Assembly: GCF_003148765.1 (NCBI RefSeq)
Contig: NZ_QGGV01000004.1
Coordinates: 248,001-312,000, forward strand
Reading direction: 5' to 3'
From: Silicimonas algicola
GTDB lineage: Bacteria > Pseudomonadota > Alphaproteobacteria > Rhodobacterales > Rhodobacteraceae
Length of the DNA stretch: 64,000 bases
Shown: piece by piece, positions 46,115 through 55,831 of the stretch
How positions within the stretch are numbered: the first letter of the stretch is position 1
Layout: each line of letters opens with the position of its first letter
Made by a program: the position numbers and the translations under genes
Notes under the pieces: model-generated
What the model was told of the DNA's origin: nothing
Seen by the model: only the letters and a program-made list of their open reading frames with translations
Database searches by the model: none

Positions 46115-46837
46115 ATGGCGGGCAGCGCGAAAATCCGGCTCTATGTAGAGCACCCATTGGGAGAGGGGCAATCGGTTCCGCTGTCGCGGGACCAGGCGCA
46201 CTATCTCTTCGGCGTGATGCGGCTGGCGACGGGCGACGCCGTCGCTCTCTTCAACGGGCGGGACGGCGAATGGGCGGCGCAGGTCGTGGACGCGGGCAAG
46301 AAAGGCGGGACGCTGGAGTGTTCCGCGTCGGTGCGTCCGCAGGGCGCGCCTCCGGACGTCTGGCTTCTGTTCGCCCCGATCAAGAAGGCCAGGACCGACT
46401 TCATCGTCGAGAAGGCCGTCGAGATGGGCGTCGCGCGGATCTGTCCCGTGCAGACGGAGTTCACCAACTCCGAGAGGGTGCGACGCGACCGGCTTCAGGC
46501 CCACGCCACCGAGGCGGCGGAACAATGCGGCGCGACCTGGGTGCCCGAGGTGTCCGAGATCGACCGGCTCGACAGGGTCTTGGCGTCCTGGCAGCCGGGT
46601 CGGAACCTGATGTTCTGCGACGAGGGGCTGGCGGGATCGGGCGCTGCACTTTCAGGGGCGGGTGGAGCCTGGGCCGTGCTCATCGGGCCAGAGGGCGGGT
46701 TCTCGGACTCGGAAAGATCGAGGCTGAATGGGCTCGATTTTGCCCACGCCGTCTCTCTCGGGCCCCGCATCCTGAGGGCGGACACCGCGGCGGTCGCGGC
46801 TTTGACCCTCTGGCAAACGACCCTCGGCGACTGGTGA
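46115..46837 (+). CDS. rsmE: 16S rRNA (uracil1498-N3)-methyltransferase RsmE
   Basis: RsmE methylates U1498 of 16S rRNA. The 240-residue product has an N-terminal PUA-like domain (DQAHYLFGVMRLATGDAVAL) and a SPOUT knot with LIGPEGGFSDSE and LGPRILRADTAAVAAL. It is divergent from ubiA across 11 bases and convergent with the ion channel gene, whose stop lies 1 base away. Confidence 0.95.
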   Translation: MAGSAKIRLYVEHPLGEGQSVPLSRDQAHYLFGVMRLATGDAVALFNGRDGEWAAQVVDAGKKGGTLECSASVRPQGAPPDVWLLFAPIKKARTDFIVEKAVEMGVARICPVQTEFTNSERVRRDRLQAHATEAAEQCGATWVPEVSEIDRLDRVLASWQPGRNLMFCDEGLAGSGAALSGAGGAWAVLIGPEGGFSDSERSRLNGLDFAHAVSLGPRILRADTAAVAALTLWQTTLGDW

Positions 46838-46838
46838 T

Positions 46839-47282
46839 CTAGGGCCGGGGGTTCCGCTGCTTCTGGCGCGTGTCCCTCAGTGTCTCGACCATGATGGCGG
46901 TCAGAAGTCCGAACATCAGAAGTCCGTTCGCCGCCGCCATGCCGCCCAGCAGACGCCACTCAACCGGCAGGAGGATGTCGCCGAAGCCGAGTGTCGTGAA
47001 GGCGACGAGCGAGAAATAGATCGACTCCTCGAATGAGGTGAAAACGTGCAGCGCGTGGAGCGCCAGCGCCCAGACCCACACCGAAAGGGTCATCATCCCG
47101 AGCGTCCAGATCAGCGCCAGCGTCAGCACGACGATCAGCTTCGGCCCGTGCGGTGGCCGCACTGCCCAGGGGTGAAGCCGGAGCAACACCTGTTCCAGCC
47201 CCCACCACGACACCGCGGCAAGCACGACCGTGAGAAAGATGATGAGGCTTCCAAGGACCAGTTGCGTCAGCATGGGCGGCAT
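46839..47282 (-). CDS. Two-TM-type ion channel (Ion_trans_2) family protein
   Basis: This 147-residue inner-membrane protein has an N-terminal helix, a second helix at about 47-68, a pore loop with a K-channel-like filter ([12 protein letters not shown]), and a final helix ([20 protein letters not shown]). There is no regulatory RCK domain. It should form a small cation channel, perhaps potassium-selective, though the filter TTLGFGD differs from the classical TVGYGD. It is convergent with rsmE and divergent from smpB. Confidence 0.8.
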   Translation of the reverse strand: MPPMLTQLVLGSLIIFLTVVLAAVSWWGLEQVLLRLHPWAVRPPHGPKLIVVLTLALIWTLGMMTLSVWVWALALHALHVFTSFEESIYFSLVAFTTLGFGDILLPVEWRLLGGMAAANGLLMFGLLTAIMVETLRDTRQKQRNPRP

Positions 47283-47351
47283 CTTCGCAGGGCCGCGGCC
47301 CGCGTCAACCGACTGGACAGCCGGGGCAGCGGACCTTATCTCGACCCGACC

Positions 47352-47825
47352 ATGTCAAAGCCCAAGGACAACCCCAACTTCAAGGTCGTCGCCGACAATC
47401 GTCGCGCGCGCTACGACTATGCCATCGACGACGACCTGGAATGCGGCATCATTCTCATGGGGTCCGAGGTGAAGTCCTTGCGCACCGGGCAGTCGAACAT
47501 CGCGGAAAGCTATGCTGCGGTCGAAAGTGGCGAGCTTTGGCTGATCAATAGCTACATTGCGCCATACGACCAGGCGATGTTCGGCCACGAGGATCGGCGG
47601 CGGCGCAAGCTGCTGGTATCCCGAAAGCAGCTTGCGACCCTATGGAACGCGACGCAGCGGAAGGGGATGACGCTTGTGCCTCTTCTCCTTTATTTCAACG
47701 ACCGCGGTATGGCCAAGCTGAAGCTGGGCATCGCCAAGGGCAAGAAGACGCACGACAAGCGCGAGACCGAGGCAAAGCGGGACTGGAACCGCCAGAAGCA
47801 ACGTCTGCTGAAAGATCACGGCTGA
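47352..47825 (+). CDS. smpB: SsrA-binding protein SmpB
   Basis: SmpB binds tmRNA for trans-translation. The 157-residue product has the conserved core [40 protein letters not shown] and the Lys-rich C-terminal tail ending [18 protein letters not shown]. The ATG at 47352 is the first suitable one; the open frame from 47046 is antisense to the channel gene. No ssrA gene is in the window. Confidence 0.96.
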   Translation: MSKPKDNPNFKVVADNRRARYDYAIDDDLECGIILMGSEVKSLRTGQSNIAESYAAVESGELWLINSYIAPYDQAMFGHEDRRRRKLLVSRKQLATLWNATQRKGMTLVPLLLYFNDRGMAKLKLGIAKGKKTHDKRETEAKRDWNRQKQRLLKDHG

Positions 47826-47912
47826 ATCCGATAACGAATTGTTCCGTTGTTTCCTGTCGAACCCTCGACTAATGGAAATTACCGCTCTGCGGAGGCAGGC
47901 TGAGAGGTTGGT

Positions 47913-48761
47913 ATGACGTACAGTGCCGGCAATCTTAAGTGGGGCGAACCCACCCTTGGTCAACCGAGCGGCCAGATCACCTGGTCCGCCGACGTGTTCG
48001 ACGATCTGTTGATCGCAAACGGGACATCCGAGCCTCAATTCAGTGACGCGCTCCAAGCCGCCTTCGATGCTTGGGAAAGCGTCGCCTCGGTCGACTTCCA
48101 GATGGTATCGACGGGCGCTGACGTGAACCTCTTCGTCAACGACATCGGCGGGGCTGCAGGCGAGGCCTATTATACCTACGTGGATCGCGGAACGATCGAC
48201 GTCATCCAGGGCGGGACGATCAGCTTCAGTTCGGATCTGGTGTGGTCGCCCTATGGCGACGACGACGGAGTCGACTTCTATGCCGTGGCGCTGCACGAAA
48301 TCGGACACATGATCGGTCTCAATCATGTCAGCGACCGGACCGAGATCATGAACCCCGTGATCTATGCCGACGACCTTGGCGACGGCGATATCGCGGGTGC
48401 GCAGTTCCTGTATGGGCGTGACCCCGGAGATTCAGCCTCTGAAGCCCCGAACGATGGCAGTGGCGGCGGCGGGATCAGTGCCGAGACGGGTGGCGGTGAC
48501 GGCGGCGGTGGCGGCGGCATGCTCGGCATGCTTGCCGCTCTTCTCGCGCTCGTCTTCGGCATCTTCTCGGGCGGCGGCGCTATCGCGGCTGCGGGTCAGC
48601 TTCCCGACGAGGACGACGACGGCGATGATGACGACCGGGGGACGGGCGAGGTGTTCACAAGCGAGCCTGAACTCTTGTTCCTTCCCCTGATCTTCGTCGA
48701 AGAAGGCAATATGGCCCAACTCGACGCTGAAGACGAGGACGAGGACGACTGGCTGATCTGA
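47913..48761 (+). CDS. Matrixin-like metalloprotease with Gly-rich, hydrophobic and acidic tail
   Basis: This 282-residue protein has a matrixin/M10 catalytic domain (about 1-175) with HEIGHMIGLNH (His128, Glu129, His132, His138) and a Met-turn (Met146, IMNP). After residue 180 a Gly-rich linker leads to a hydrophobic helix (MLGMLAALLALVFGIFSGGG) and a very acidic Asp/Glu tail. There is no N-terminal signal peptide. It could be exported by a type I-like route or anchored by the C-terminal helix; neither is shown. Its stop abuts the stop of the convergent gene. Confidence 0.82.
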   Translation: MTYSAGNLKWGEPTLGQPSGQITWSADVFDDLLIANGTSEPQFSDALQAAFDAWESVASVDFQMVSTGADVNLFVNDIGGAAGEAYYTYVDRGTIDVIQGGTISFSSDLVWSPYGDDDGVDFYAVALHEIGHMIGLNHVSDRTEIMNPVIYADDLGDGDIAGAQFLYGRDPGDSASEAPNDGSGGGGISAETGGGDGGGGGGMLGMLAALLALVFGIFSGGGAIAAAGQLPDEDDDGDDDDRGTGEVFTSEPELLFLPLIFVEEGNMAQLDAEDEDEDDWLI

Positions 48762-49787
48762 TCAGTCGAAAATCCCTGACACCCGACCCAGAAGCATGAA
48801 CGCGCGCGCGGTGCGGGTTTCGGCCAGCGCCGCGATCTCCTGATCCGACAGGTCTTCCGCGATGTTCGTGAAGGTCTTGTCGAAGGCGCGCAGGAAATGG
48901 TGGGCGGCATCGCGAAAAATGGTGTCCTGCCGCATCCGCGACGAACTTAGCGCGAGCGACGACCGATCCCTGATCCCGCCCAGGCCTGCGATGGCGGGCC
49001 CGCGCTCGCCGCCGGCGAAGCGACGCCAGATCTCCGGCCGAGACCTGTCTGGAACAAGGTCGTCCATGTAGATCCCGTCCTGACTGAGAAGCGTCAGTAC
49101 ATCCTGGCTCGCCCGGATCAGGGTCGACACTCGCCGGTCGGTCAGCGCACGCCGCAGGGCGGCAAAGCCTTCACGGTCCTCTGCGGTCTCGGGAAAGTTC
49201 ATCGCGGTGACGATGTCCTCGGTCGAAACAGAGATCTCGGCGGCACCCGGCGGCGTGGTGAGGGCGAGACCGGGCTGCTCCTCTTCGGCGCGCGCGGGCG
49301 GCGCCGGAGGTGTGCTGGTCGGACGTTGGGTGGACGTACCGGAGGGACGAGCGGACGCAAAGCTCGCCAGCACGTCCTCGGCGCGCTTCTGTCCCTTAAC
49401 GATCTCGTCGATCTTCCGCTCGACGTTCGGCCCCATGGCGGTCGCGGCCATCTGCGCCTGGCTGATATAGATTTGGCGCATCGCATCCATCGACGCCTGA
49501 AGCCGTTCGCTTTCCTCGCGGATGATGCGGGCGCTCTTCAGCGCGATCGAACCGATCCAGATCAGTGCGATAGGCAGACCCACGACCATAAGGAGGACAA
49601 GAAACCGCAAAGGACCGAGCGACGACCCGGTGCCGAGGCCGACCACGAACAGGAACAGAAGGCACAGCGCCAGCCAGAGGCCGGTCACCACGATCGCCAC
49701 CTTGTCGGCCGGGTCCAGCCCGCCGCCAGTGTTCATGCGACTGTAGATTCCCAGGTCGACGGGAGGTTCGGGACGGTTGCCGGACAT
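48762..49787 (-). CDS. Two-helix membrane protein, hypothetical
   Basis: This 341-residue protein has two N-terminal membrane helices (about 28-50 and 56-80, e.g. FLVLLMVVGLPIALIWIGSI), then a charged helical region (EESERLQASMDAMRQIYISQ), a Pro/Thr-rich linker (about 148-175) and a mostly helical cytoplasmic C-terminal part. I do not recognise a named family. It lies 6 bases after greA in the same direction, so cotranscription is likely. Confidence 0.8.
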   Translation of the reverse strand: MSGNRPEPPVDLGIYSRMNTGGGLDPADKVAIVVTGLWLALCLLFLFVVGLGTGSSLGPLRFLVLLMVVGLPIALIWIGSIALKSARIIREESERLQASMDAMRQIYISQAQMAATAMGPNVERKIDEIVKGQKRAEDVLASFASARPSGTSTQRPTSTPPAPPARAEEEQPGLALTTPPGAAEISVSTEDIVTAMNFPETAEDREGFAALRRALTDRRVSTLIRASQDVLTLLSQDGIYMDDLVPDRSRPEIWRRFAGGERGPAIAGLGGIRDRSSLALSSSRMRQDTIFRDAAHHFLRAFDKTFTNIAEDLSDQEIAALAETRTARAFMLLGRVSGIFD

Positions 49788-49793
49788 GGGTCC

Positions 49794-50264
49794 TCAGACG
49801 AATTCGATCTTCAGGATCTCATAGCTCTTTTCGCCACCGGGCGTACGAACCTCGACGCTGTCTCCTTCGTCCTTGCCGATCAGCGCACGGGCAAGCGGCG
49901 ACCTGACGTTCAACCGACCGTTCTCGATGTCCGCCTCGGGCTCGCCGACGATCTGGTAGGTCCGCTCCTCGTCGGAATCCTCGTCCACGAGGGTCACCGT
50001 AGCACCGAACTTGACGGTTCCGGACAGAGAGGCGGGGTCGATGACCTCGGCCAGCGACAAGACGCCCTCGAGCTCCTTCACGCGGCCCTCGATGAAGCTC
50101 TGCTTCTCGCGTGCGGCGTGATATTCGGCGTTCTCGGACAGGTCGCCGTGCTCGCGCGCCTCGGCGATGGCCCGGATCACCGCAGGGCGCTCGACGGACT
50201 TCAGCTTCTTCAATTCATCGTTCAGCGCGGTGTGCCCCGCGCGGGTCAGCGGTATCTTGTCCAT
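49794..50264 (-). CDS. greA: Transcription elongation factor GreA
   Basis: GreA stimulates transcript cleavage by backtracked RNA polymerase. The 156-residue product has the coiled-coil domain with the tip motif [19 protein letters not shown] and the FKBP-like C-terminal domain ([20 protein letters not shown]). It is divergent from the ETF-QO gene across 180 bases. Confidence 0.96.
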   Translation of the reverse strand: MDKIPLTRAGHTALNDELKKLKSVERPAVIRAIAEAREHGDLSENAEYHAAREKQSFIEGRVKELEGVLSLAEVIDPASLSGTVKFGATVTLVDEDSDEERTYQIVGEPEADIENGRLNVRSPLARALIGKDEGDSVEVRTPGGEKSYEILKIEFV

Positions 50265-50316
50265 GAAGGTTCCTTGGACTCTCGGGGTTGCCTCGGACGG
50301 TCAGAACCGGGCTTTA

Positions 50317-50365
50317 GTCACAGGTAGGACCAGACAAGTCAATCCCGGGTTGACCCCTGTGTGAC
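50317..50365. repeat. Imperfect inverted repeat between greA and ETF-QO
   Basis: GTCACAGG (50317-50324) and CCTGTGTGAC (50356-50365) form an imperfect inverted repeat enclosing the near-palindrome TCAATCCCGGGTTGA. It lies in the shared upstream region of two divergent genes, so it may be an operator or a transcript hairpin. No T-run follows, so it is not a clear terminator. Confidence 0.3.
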
Positions 50366-50444
50366 ACGGCGTTTCGTTTGACCTTTCGCCGCGAAGGACG
50401 GTAGGCAGGAACCCGTTGATCCAACCGCGAGGGGACCCGTCGGA

Positions 50445-52097
50445 ATGTCCAGAATCGAGCGCGAAAGCATGGAATACGACGTCGTCATCGTGGGCGCCGG
50501 GCCGGCCGGCCTGTCGGCGGCGATCCGGCTGAAGCAACTCGATGCCGACCTGAGCGTCGTGGTGCTGGAAAAGGGATCCGAAGTCGGTGCGCACATCCTG
50601 TCAGGTGCCGTACTGGACCCGTCCGGCCTGAACCGCCTCTTCCCCGACTGGAAGGAGAGGGGCGCCCCGGTCAAGGTCGAGGTCAAGAAGGACAGGTTCT
50701 ACGTTCTCGGCGAGGGGGGGAAGCTGCGCATCCCCAATTTCCTGATGCCGCCGCTGATGAACAATCACGGCAACTACATCGTCTCCATGGGCAACGTATG
50801 CCGCTGGTTGGCCGAACAGGCCGAGGCGCTTGGCGTCGAGATTTTCCCGGGAATGTCCTGCTCCGAACTCGTCTACGGCGAGAACGGCGAAGTCAGGGGT
50901 GTCGTCGCCGGTGTCTTCGGGCTTGAGCCGGACGGCAGCTATGGCGAGGGCACCGAGCCGGGGATGGAGCTTCTCGGCAAGTACGTCTTCCTGTCGGAAG
51001 GCGTGAGGGGGTCGCTCTCGAAGGAAGTCATCGCGAAGTATGGCCTGGCGTCGAAATCGGACTTCCAGAAGTTCGGTCTGGGCATGAAGGAGATCTGGGA
51101 GGTCCGGCCCGAGAACCACGACGAGGGTCTCGTCCTCCACACCATGGGGTGGCCCCTTGGCTGGAAGCAGTCAGGCGGTTCCTTCATGTACCACCTCGAC
51201 AACAACCAGGTCTACGTCGGCTACATCGTCGACCTGAATTACAAGAACCCGTACCTCTACCCCTACATGGAATTCCAGCGCTTCAAGCATCATCCGGACA
51301 TCGCGAAGGTGCTGGAAGGCGGCAAGCGCGTGGCCTACGGCGCGCGCGCCGTCACGAAGGGCGGCTTCCAGTCGATCCCCCGTTCCGCCTTCCCTGGCGG
51401 TGCAATCCTGGGCTGTGCCTCGGGGCTGGTGAACCTGCCGCGCATCAAGGGCAACCACAATGCGATGCACTCGGGCATCGAGGCGGCGGAGGCGGCGGTG
51501 ACGGCCATTCGTGCCGGGCGCTCGAGTGACGTGCTGACCGACTATGACCATACCCTTCGTTCAGGCGTGATCGGCAAGGACTTGCGCCGCGTCCGAAACG
51601 TCGCCCCCCTCAACGCGAAGTATGGACCTCTGGGCGGCCTCGCACTCGGCGGGTTCGACATGTGGTTCCAGACAGTCTTCGGCGGCGCGAGCCTGTTTGG
51701 CACCCTCAGGCATGGCAAGACCGACGCCGAGGCGACCGAACCGGCCGAAATGCACAAGCCGATCGACTATCCCAAGCCGGACGGCAAGCTCTCCTTCGAC
51801 CGGCTGACCAACGTCAGCTTCTCGTTTACCAACCACGAGGAAAGCCAGCCCTCGCACCTGAAGCTGAAGGATCCCTCGATCCCGGTGAAGGTCAATCTGC
51901 CGAAGTATGCCGGCCCGTCGGAGCGGTATTGCCCGGCGGGCGTCTACGAGTTCGTGGGGGAAGGCGCGGAAACGCGGTTCCAGATCAATTTCCAGAACTG
52001 CGTTCACTGCAAGACCTGCGACATCAAGGACCCGGTCCAGAACATCGTGTGGACGGTGCCTCAGGGTGGAGACGGGCCGAACTATCCGAACATGTGA
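50445..52097 (+). CDS. Electron transfer flavoprotein-ubiquinone oxidoreductase
   Basis: ETF-QO passes electrons from acyl-CoA and other dehydrogenases, via ETF, to ubiquinone at the membrane. The 550-residue product has the N-terminal FAD site DVVIVGAGPAGLSAAIRLKQ, the GMKEIWEV and GGFQSIPRSAFPGG motifs, and a C-terminal 4Fe-4S cluster (RYCPAGVYE and NCVHCKTCDIKDP). It should link beta-oxidation, for example the hydratase at 11632, to the quinone pool. Confidence 0.96.
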   Translation: MSRIERESMEYDVVIVGAGPAGLSAAIRLKQLDADLSVVVLEKGSEVGAHILSGAVLDPSGLNRLFPDWKERGAPVKVEVKKDRFYVLGEGGKLRIPNFLMPPLMNNHGNYIVSMGNVCRWLAEQAEALGVEIFPGMSCSELVYGENGEVRGVVAGVFGLEPDGSYGEGTEPGMELLGKYVFLSEGVRGSLSKEVIAKYGLASKSDFQKFGLGMKEIWEVRPENHDEGLVLHTMGWPLGWKQSGGSFMYHLDNNQVYVGYIVDLNYKNPYLYPYMEFQRFKHHPDIAKVLEGGKRVAYGARAVTKGGFQSIPRSAFPGGAILGCASGLVNLPRIKGNHNAMHSGIEAAEAAVTAIRAGRSSDVLTDYDHTLRSGVIGKDLRRVRNVAPLNAKYGPLGGLALGGFDMWFQTVFGGASLFGTLRHGKTDAEATEPAEMHKPIDYPKPDGKLSFDRLTNVSFSFTNHEESQPSHLKLKDPSIPVKVNLPKYAGPSERYCPAGVYEFVGEGAETRFQINFQNCVHCKTCDIKDPVQNIVWTVPQGGDGPNYPNM

Positions 52098-52219
52098 GCG
52101 GTCACGTTGTCGCCCGGAAGGTAACACTTCCGTCAAGCCATGCGCCCGCGAAGGTCCGCCGCATTGCGTCACGTCCGGGGCGGCACTAGGCTCTCCGGCG
52201 AAACAGCAGGGATACCGGC

Positions 52220-53929
52220 ATGGCGATGGCCCGCATCACGATGACACTCGCACTTCTTGCAACGCTTTCGGCGCCCGTCGCCGTGGCTCAGGACGCGGGT
52301 GGATACCTGGCGGCGCGCTCGGCGATGCTGTCGAGCGACTTCGACGAGGCGGCGGACTACTATGCCCGCGCCATCGTGCGCGACCCCTCGAACGTCCCTC
52401 TGCTCGAGAACGCGGCGACGGCCTACCTCGGCCTTGGCGACCTTGACCGCGCGGCCCAGATCGCGCGTCGTGCCTTCGAGGCGAAGTCCGAGAACCAACT
52501 CGTCGGTCTCATGCTGATCGGCGACCTGGCGCGGCGCGACGACTGGAAGGGCATCGTGTCCGGCATCGACGGGGGCATGAAGGTCGGACCGCTTTTCGAC
52601 GGTCTCGCAAAAGCCTGGGCCCTGGTCGGCGACGGACAGATGACCGAGGCCCTGACCGCCTTCGACGGGGTCGCCTCGAACGAAGGCGTCGAGGCCTTCG
52701 GGCTCTACCACAAGGCGCTTGCCCTCGCGTCGGTCGGTGACTTCGAAGGCGCGGCCGAACTCTTCTCGGGCGAGAGCGGACGCACCATCCGCGTGACCCG
52801 CAGGGGCGTCGTCGCCTATGCCGAGGTTCTGAGCCAGCTTGAACGGAACCAGGACGCGCTCGATCTGATCGAGGAAAGCTTCGGCACCTCGCTCGATCCC
52901 TATCTCGAAACGATGCGAGACCGCCTCGCAGCCGGCGAGACTTTGGCCTTCGATGCCGTCCGCACGCCTGTCGACGGACTTGCCGAGGTGTACTTCTCGA
53001 TTGCCAGCGCGCTGCGCAGCGAGGCGCAGGAAGACTATACCCTGATCTATACGCGCATGGCGCTAGCTCTGCGTCCCGATCACATGGACGCTTTGCTGAT
53101 GACGGCAGAGCTTCTGGAGTCACTTGGCCGCTTCGACCTCGCGACCCAGGTCTACGATACCGTACCGCGCGAAGACCCCGCGTTCCACTCCGCCGAATTG
53201 GGCCGCGCCGAGGCGTTAAGGCAGGCCGGCCGCGAGGATGCCGCGATCGAGGTTCTGCGCCAGCTCGCCAAGAGCCACTCGGAGCTGCCGCTCGTCCACG
53301 TCACGCTCGGCGACACGCTGCGGGGCATGGATCGTTTCGCCGAGGCCATCGGCCCCTACTCGGATGCCATCGCCCTGATCGAGAAGCCCGAAGAGCAGCA
53401 CTGGATCATCTTTTTTGCGCGCGGCATCTCGTACGAGCGGACCGATGAGTGGGAAAAGGCCGAGGCCGATTTCCGCAAGGCGCTTGAGTTGCGGCCGGAG
53501 CAGCCGCAGGTGATGAACTATCTGGGCTATTCTTATCTCGAGAAGGACGAAAATTACGAAGAGGCGCTGGAACTGATCGAGCGGGCCGTCGCCCTGCGAC
53601 CGGACTCGGGTTACATCATCGACTCCCTCGGTTGGGGCCTCTACCGCCTCGGCCGCTACGAGGAGGCGGTCGGCCATATGGAGAAGGCCGTCGAGCGCAT
53701 GGCCATCGATCCCATCGTCAACGACCACCTTGGCGACGTCTACTGGGCTGTCGGCCGCAAGCGCGAGGCGCAGTTCCAGTGGCAGCGCGCGCTGTCCTTC
53801 ACCTCGGAGGATAACGACACGGGTGACGTGGACGCCGACCGCATCAGGCGCAAGCTCGAGGTCGGCCTCGACAAGGTGCTCGAGGAGGAAGGCGCGGCGC
53901 CCTTGCAGAAGGTCGCGAATGACGGTTGA
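52220..53929 (+). CDS. Secreted or envelope TPR-repeat protein
   Basis: This 569-residue protein has a signal peptide (ITMTLALLATLSAPVAVAQ) and many tetratricopeptide repeats spread over the chain, e.g. AADYYARAIVRDPSNVPLLE, KAEADFRKALELRPEQPQVM and EALELIERAVALRPDSGYII. TPR arrays bind partner proteins; no partner is shown. Its last bases overlap the ispE start, so the two are cotranslated. Confidence 0.88.
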   Translation: MAMARITMTLALLATLSAPVAVAQDAGGYLAARSAMLSSDFDEAADYYARAIVRDPSNVPLLENAATAYLGLGDLDRAAQIARRAFEAKSENQLVGLMLIGDLARRDDWKGIVSGIDGGMKVGPLFDGLAKAWALVGDGQMTEALTAFDGVASNEGVEAFGLYHKALALASVGDFEGAAELFSGESGRTIRVTRRGVVAYAEVLSQLERNQDALDLIEESFGTSLDPYLETMRDRLAAGETLAFDAVRTPVDGLAEVYFSIASALRSEAQEDYTLIYTRMALALRPDHMDALLMTAELLESLGRFDLATQVYDTVPREDPAFHSAELGRAEALRQAGREDAAIEVLRQLAKSHSELPLVHVTLGDTLRGMDRFAEAIGPYSDAIALIEKPEEQHWIIFFARGISYERTDEWEKAEADFRKALELRPEQPQVMNYLGYSYLEKDENYEEALELIERAVALRPDSGYIIDSLGWGLYRLGRYEEAVGHMEKAVERMAIDPIVNDHLGDVYWAVGRKREAQFQWQRALSFTSEDNDTGDVDADRIRRKLEVGLDKVLEEEGAAPLQKVANDG

Positions 53930-54779
53930 GGTTTTCGCGCCCGCGAAGATCAACCTGACGCTTCATGTCATCGGTCGGCGGACCGACGGATATCACCTTC
54001 TGGACAGTCTGGTCGTCTTCGCCCGGGACGTGGGCGATGTCATTCACGTCGAGGCCGCAGACCGCCTGGAACTGACGGTCGAAGGTCCGTTTCGCAAAGG
54101 CGTGCCGACCGACGAGACCAACCTCGTGGTTCGTGCCGCACGTCATCTGCAAAGCTTGCGGGCGGTCCAGGCTGGCGCGCGTCTGCGGCTCGAGAAGACC
54201 CTCCCGCATGGTGCAGGTATCGGGGGAGGCTCGGCGGATGCTGCGGCTGCCCTGAAGGCGCTGGCTCTCCTCTGGAAGGTCCCGCCACCGACACCGGCGG
54301 AAACCCTGAATCTCGGCGCCGATGTACCGGCCTGCATGGCCGGGCCGGCTCCCATGAGGATGAGGGGCATCGGAGAGCGTCTGGACCCTGTGCCGCCGCT
54401 GCCGCCGCTTTGGCTCGTCCTGGTCAATCCCGGTCGGCACGTATCGACGCCAAGGGTGTTCTCGTTGTTGGGCAGTATTCGCGGGGCCGACGCCCTCTCG
54501 ATGGACGAGATGAGGATGGGTTGGGACTTCGAGGCGTTTCATGCGTGGCTGTCCGGTCAGGGAAACGACCTGACAGCCTGCGCGACGGAAGAGGTCGCCG
54601 AGATAGGGCATGTCCTCGAGGCGCTGCGATCTTCACCAGGCTGCCGGAAAGCCGACATGTCGGGTTCGGGCAGCACATGCTGGGGCCTGTTCAAGTCGGC
54701 TGCTGCCGCACACAGGGCCGCCGAGACGCTGGCTCACGACTATCCGCAGTGGTGGGTCAGGATGACCGCGATCAACTGA
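53919..54779 (+). CDS. ispE: 4-diphosphocytidyl-2-C-methyl-D-erythritol kinase
   Basis: IspE phosphorylates CDP-methylerythritol in the MEP isoprenoid pathway. The 286-residue GHMP kinase has the start EVFAPAKINLTLHVIGRRTD, the ATP loop PHGAGIGGGSADAAAA and the C-terminal MSGSGSTCWGLF. Its ATG overlaps the TPR gene by 11 bases, and its stop overlaps the convergent ispB 3' end by 8 bases. It supplies precursors for the ubiquinone side chain made by the adjacent polyprenyl synthase. Confidence 0.94.
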   Translation: MTVEVFAPAKINLTLHVIGRRTDGYHLLDSLVVFARDVGDVIHVEAADRLELTVEGPFRKGVPTDETNLVVRAARHLQSLRAVQAGARLRLEKTLPHGAGIGGGSADAAAALKALALLWKVPPPTPAETLNLGADVPACMAGPAPMRMRGIGERLDPVPPLPPLWLVLVNPGRHVSTPRVFSLLGSIRGADALSMDEMRMGWDFEAFHAWLSGQGNDLTACATEEVAEIGHVLEALRSSPGCRKADMSGSGSTCWGLFKSAAAAHRAAETLAHDYPQWWVRMTAIN

Positions 54780-55776
54780 TCCGGGCGACGACGTAGTCGG
54801 CCAAGTCCGCCATCAAGTCGCGAAGCTCGTGTTCAGGCAGCACCTCAAGTGCGGATTTCGCCTGGGCCGACCACGCCAGCGCCTCGCTTCGCGTGTCCTC
54901 CAGAGTCCCGTGGCGCCGGATCAGGTCCATCGCTTGCGCCAGATCGCCGTCCCGCTGGTCGCCCTTCTCTATGGTCCGTTTCCAGAACGACCGCTCCTCT
55001 GGGTCGCTTCTGGCAACAGCCTTGATGACCGGCAGCGTCAGCTTGCGTTCGCGGAAATCATCGCCCAGGTTCTTGCCCGTCAGCGCCACGTCGCCTTCGT
55101 AGTCGAGAAGATCGTCCGCCATCTGGAACGCGATACCAAGAGCATCGCCGTACGTCCGGAGCGCCGAAACCTGCGCTTCTTCCACTCCTGCTATGACACC
55201 GCCGACCTCGCTCGCGGCGGCGAACAGGGCGGCCGTCTTTCCACGCACGACCTTCAGATAGATGTCTTCCGTGGTCGAAAGGTTCGCGGCCGCGGTCAGT
55301 TGGAGAACCTCGCCTTCAGCGATCGTCGCAGCGGCGTCGGACAGGATGTCGAGGACGCGCAGAGAACCCGTCTCGACCATCAGCTTGAAGGACCGCGCGA
55401 AGAGGTAGTCGCCGACGAGAACCGAGGATTTGTTGTCCCACAGAAGGTTCGCCGTTGGCCTGCCCCGCCGCTGGCGGCTTTCGTCGACGACATCGTCATG
55501 CAGAAGTGTCGCCGTGTGGATGAACTCGACGGTCGCGGCAAGCCTGTGGTGGTTCTCGCCCTCATAGCCGCAGAGCCGCGCCGAGGCGAGCGTCAGCATC
55601 GGACGCACCCGCTTGCCGCCTGCATTGACGAGGTGCGCGGTGACCTCGGGAATGCGCGGTGCGGTCTCGGAGGCCATCCGTTCGCGGATCAGCCGATCGA
55701 CCGCCGCGAGATCGTCCTGGAGGACGGCAGCCAGCCTTTCGTGCGGCTTGGAGGACGTCTCGGTGTCCAGGCTCAT
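54772..55776 (-). CDS. ispB: Polyprenyl diphosphate synthase (ubiquinone side chain)
   Basis: This 334-residue trans-prenyltransferase makes the long isoprenoid tail of ubiquinone. Both Asp-rich motifs are visible, LLHDDVVDESRQRRGRPT and FQMADDLLDYEGD, with GGKRVRPMLTLASARL near the start. Chain length (eight to ten units) cannot be read with certainty. The ATG at 55776 is used; a TTG just before it would add one residue. It converges on ispE. Confidence 0.92.
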   Translation of the reverse strand: MSLDTETSSKPHERLAAVLQDDLAAVDRLIRERMASETAPRIPEVTAHLVNAGGKRVRPMLTLASARLCGYEGENHHRLAATVEFIHTATLLHDDVVDESRQRRGRPTANLLWDNKSSVLVGDYLFARSFKLMVETGSLRVLDILSDAAATIAEGEVLQLTAAANLSTTEDIYLKVVRGKTAALFAAASEVGGVIAGVEEAQVSALRTYGDALGIAFQMADDLLDYEGDVALTGKNLGDDFRERKLTLPVIKAVARSDPEERSFWKRTIEKGDQRDGDLAQAMDLIRRHGTLEDTRSEALAWSAQAKSALEVLPEHELRDLMADLADYVVARIS

Positions 55777-55831
55777 CAAAAGCGCATCAGACCGCTCGAC
55801 AACACGGGCGACCTGTCCTTATTTCCATCCC

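Noticed and set aside
52115-52132. Hairpin CGGAAG/CTTCCG after ETF-QO as a terminator
   Set aside because: The stem is only 6 base pairs and is not followed by a T-run, so it was not called.
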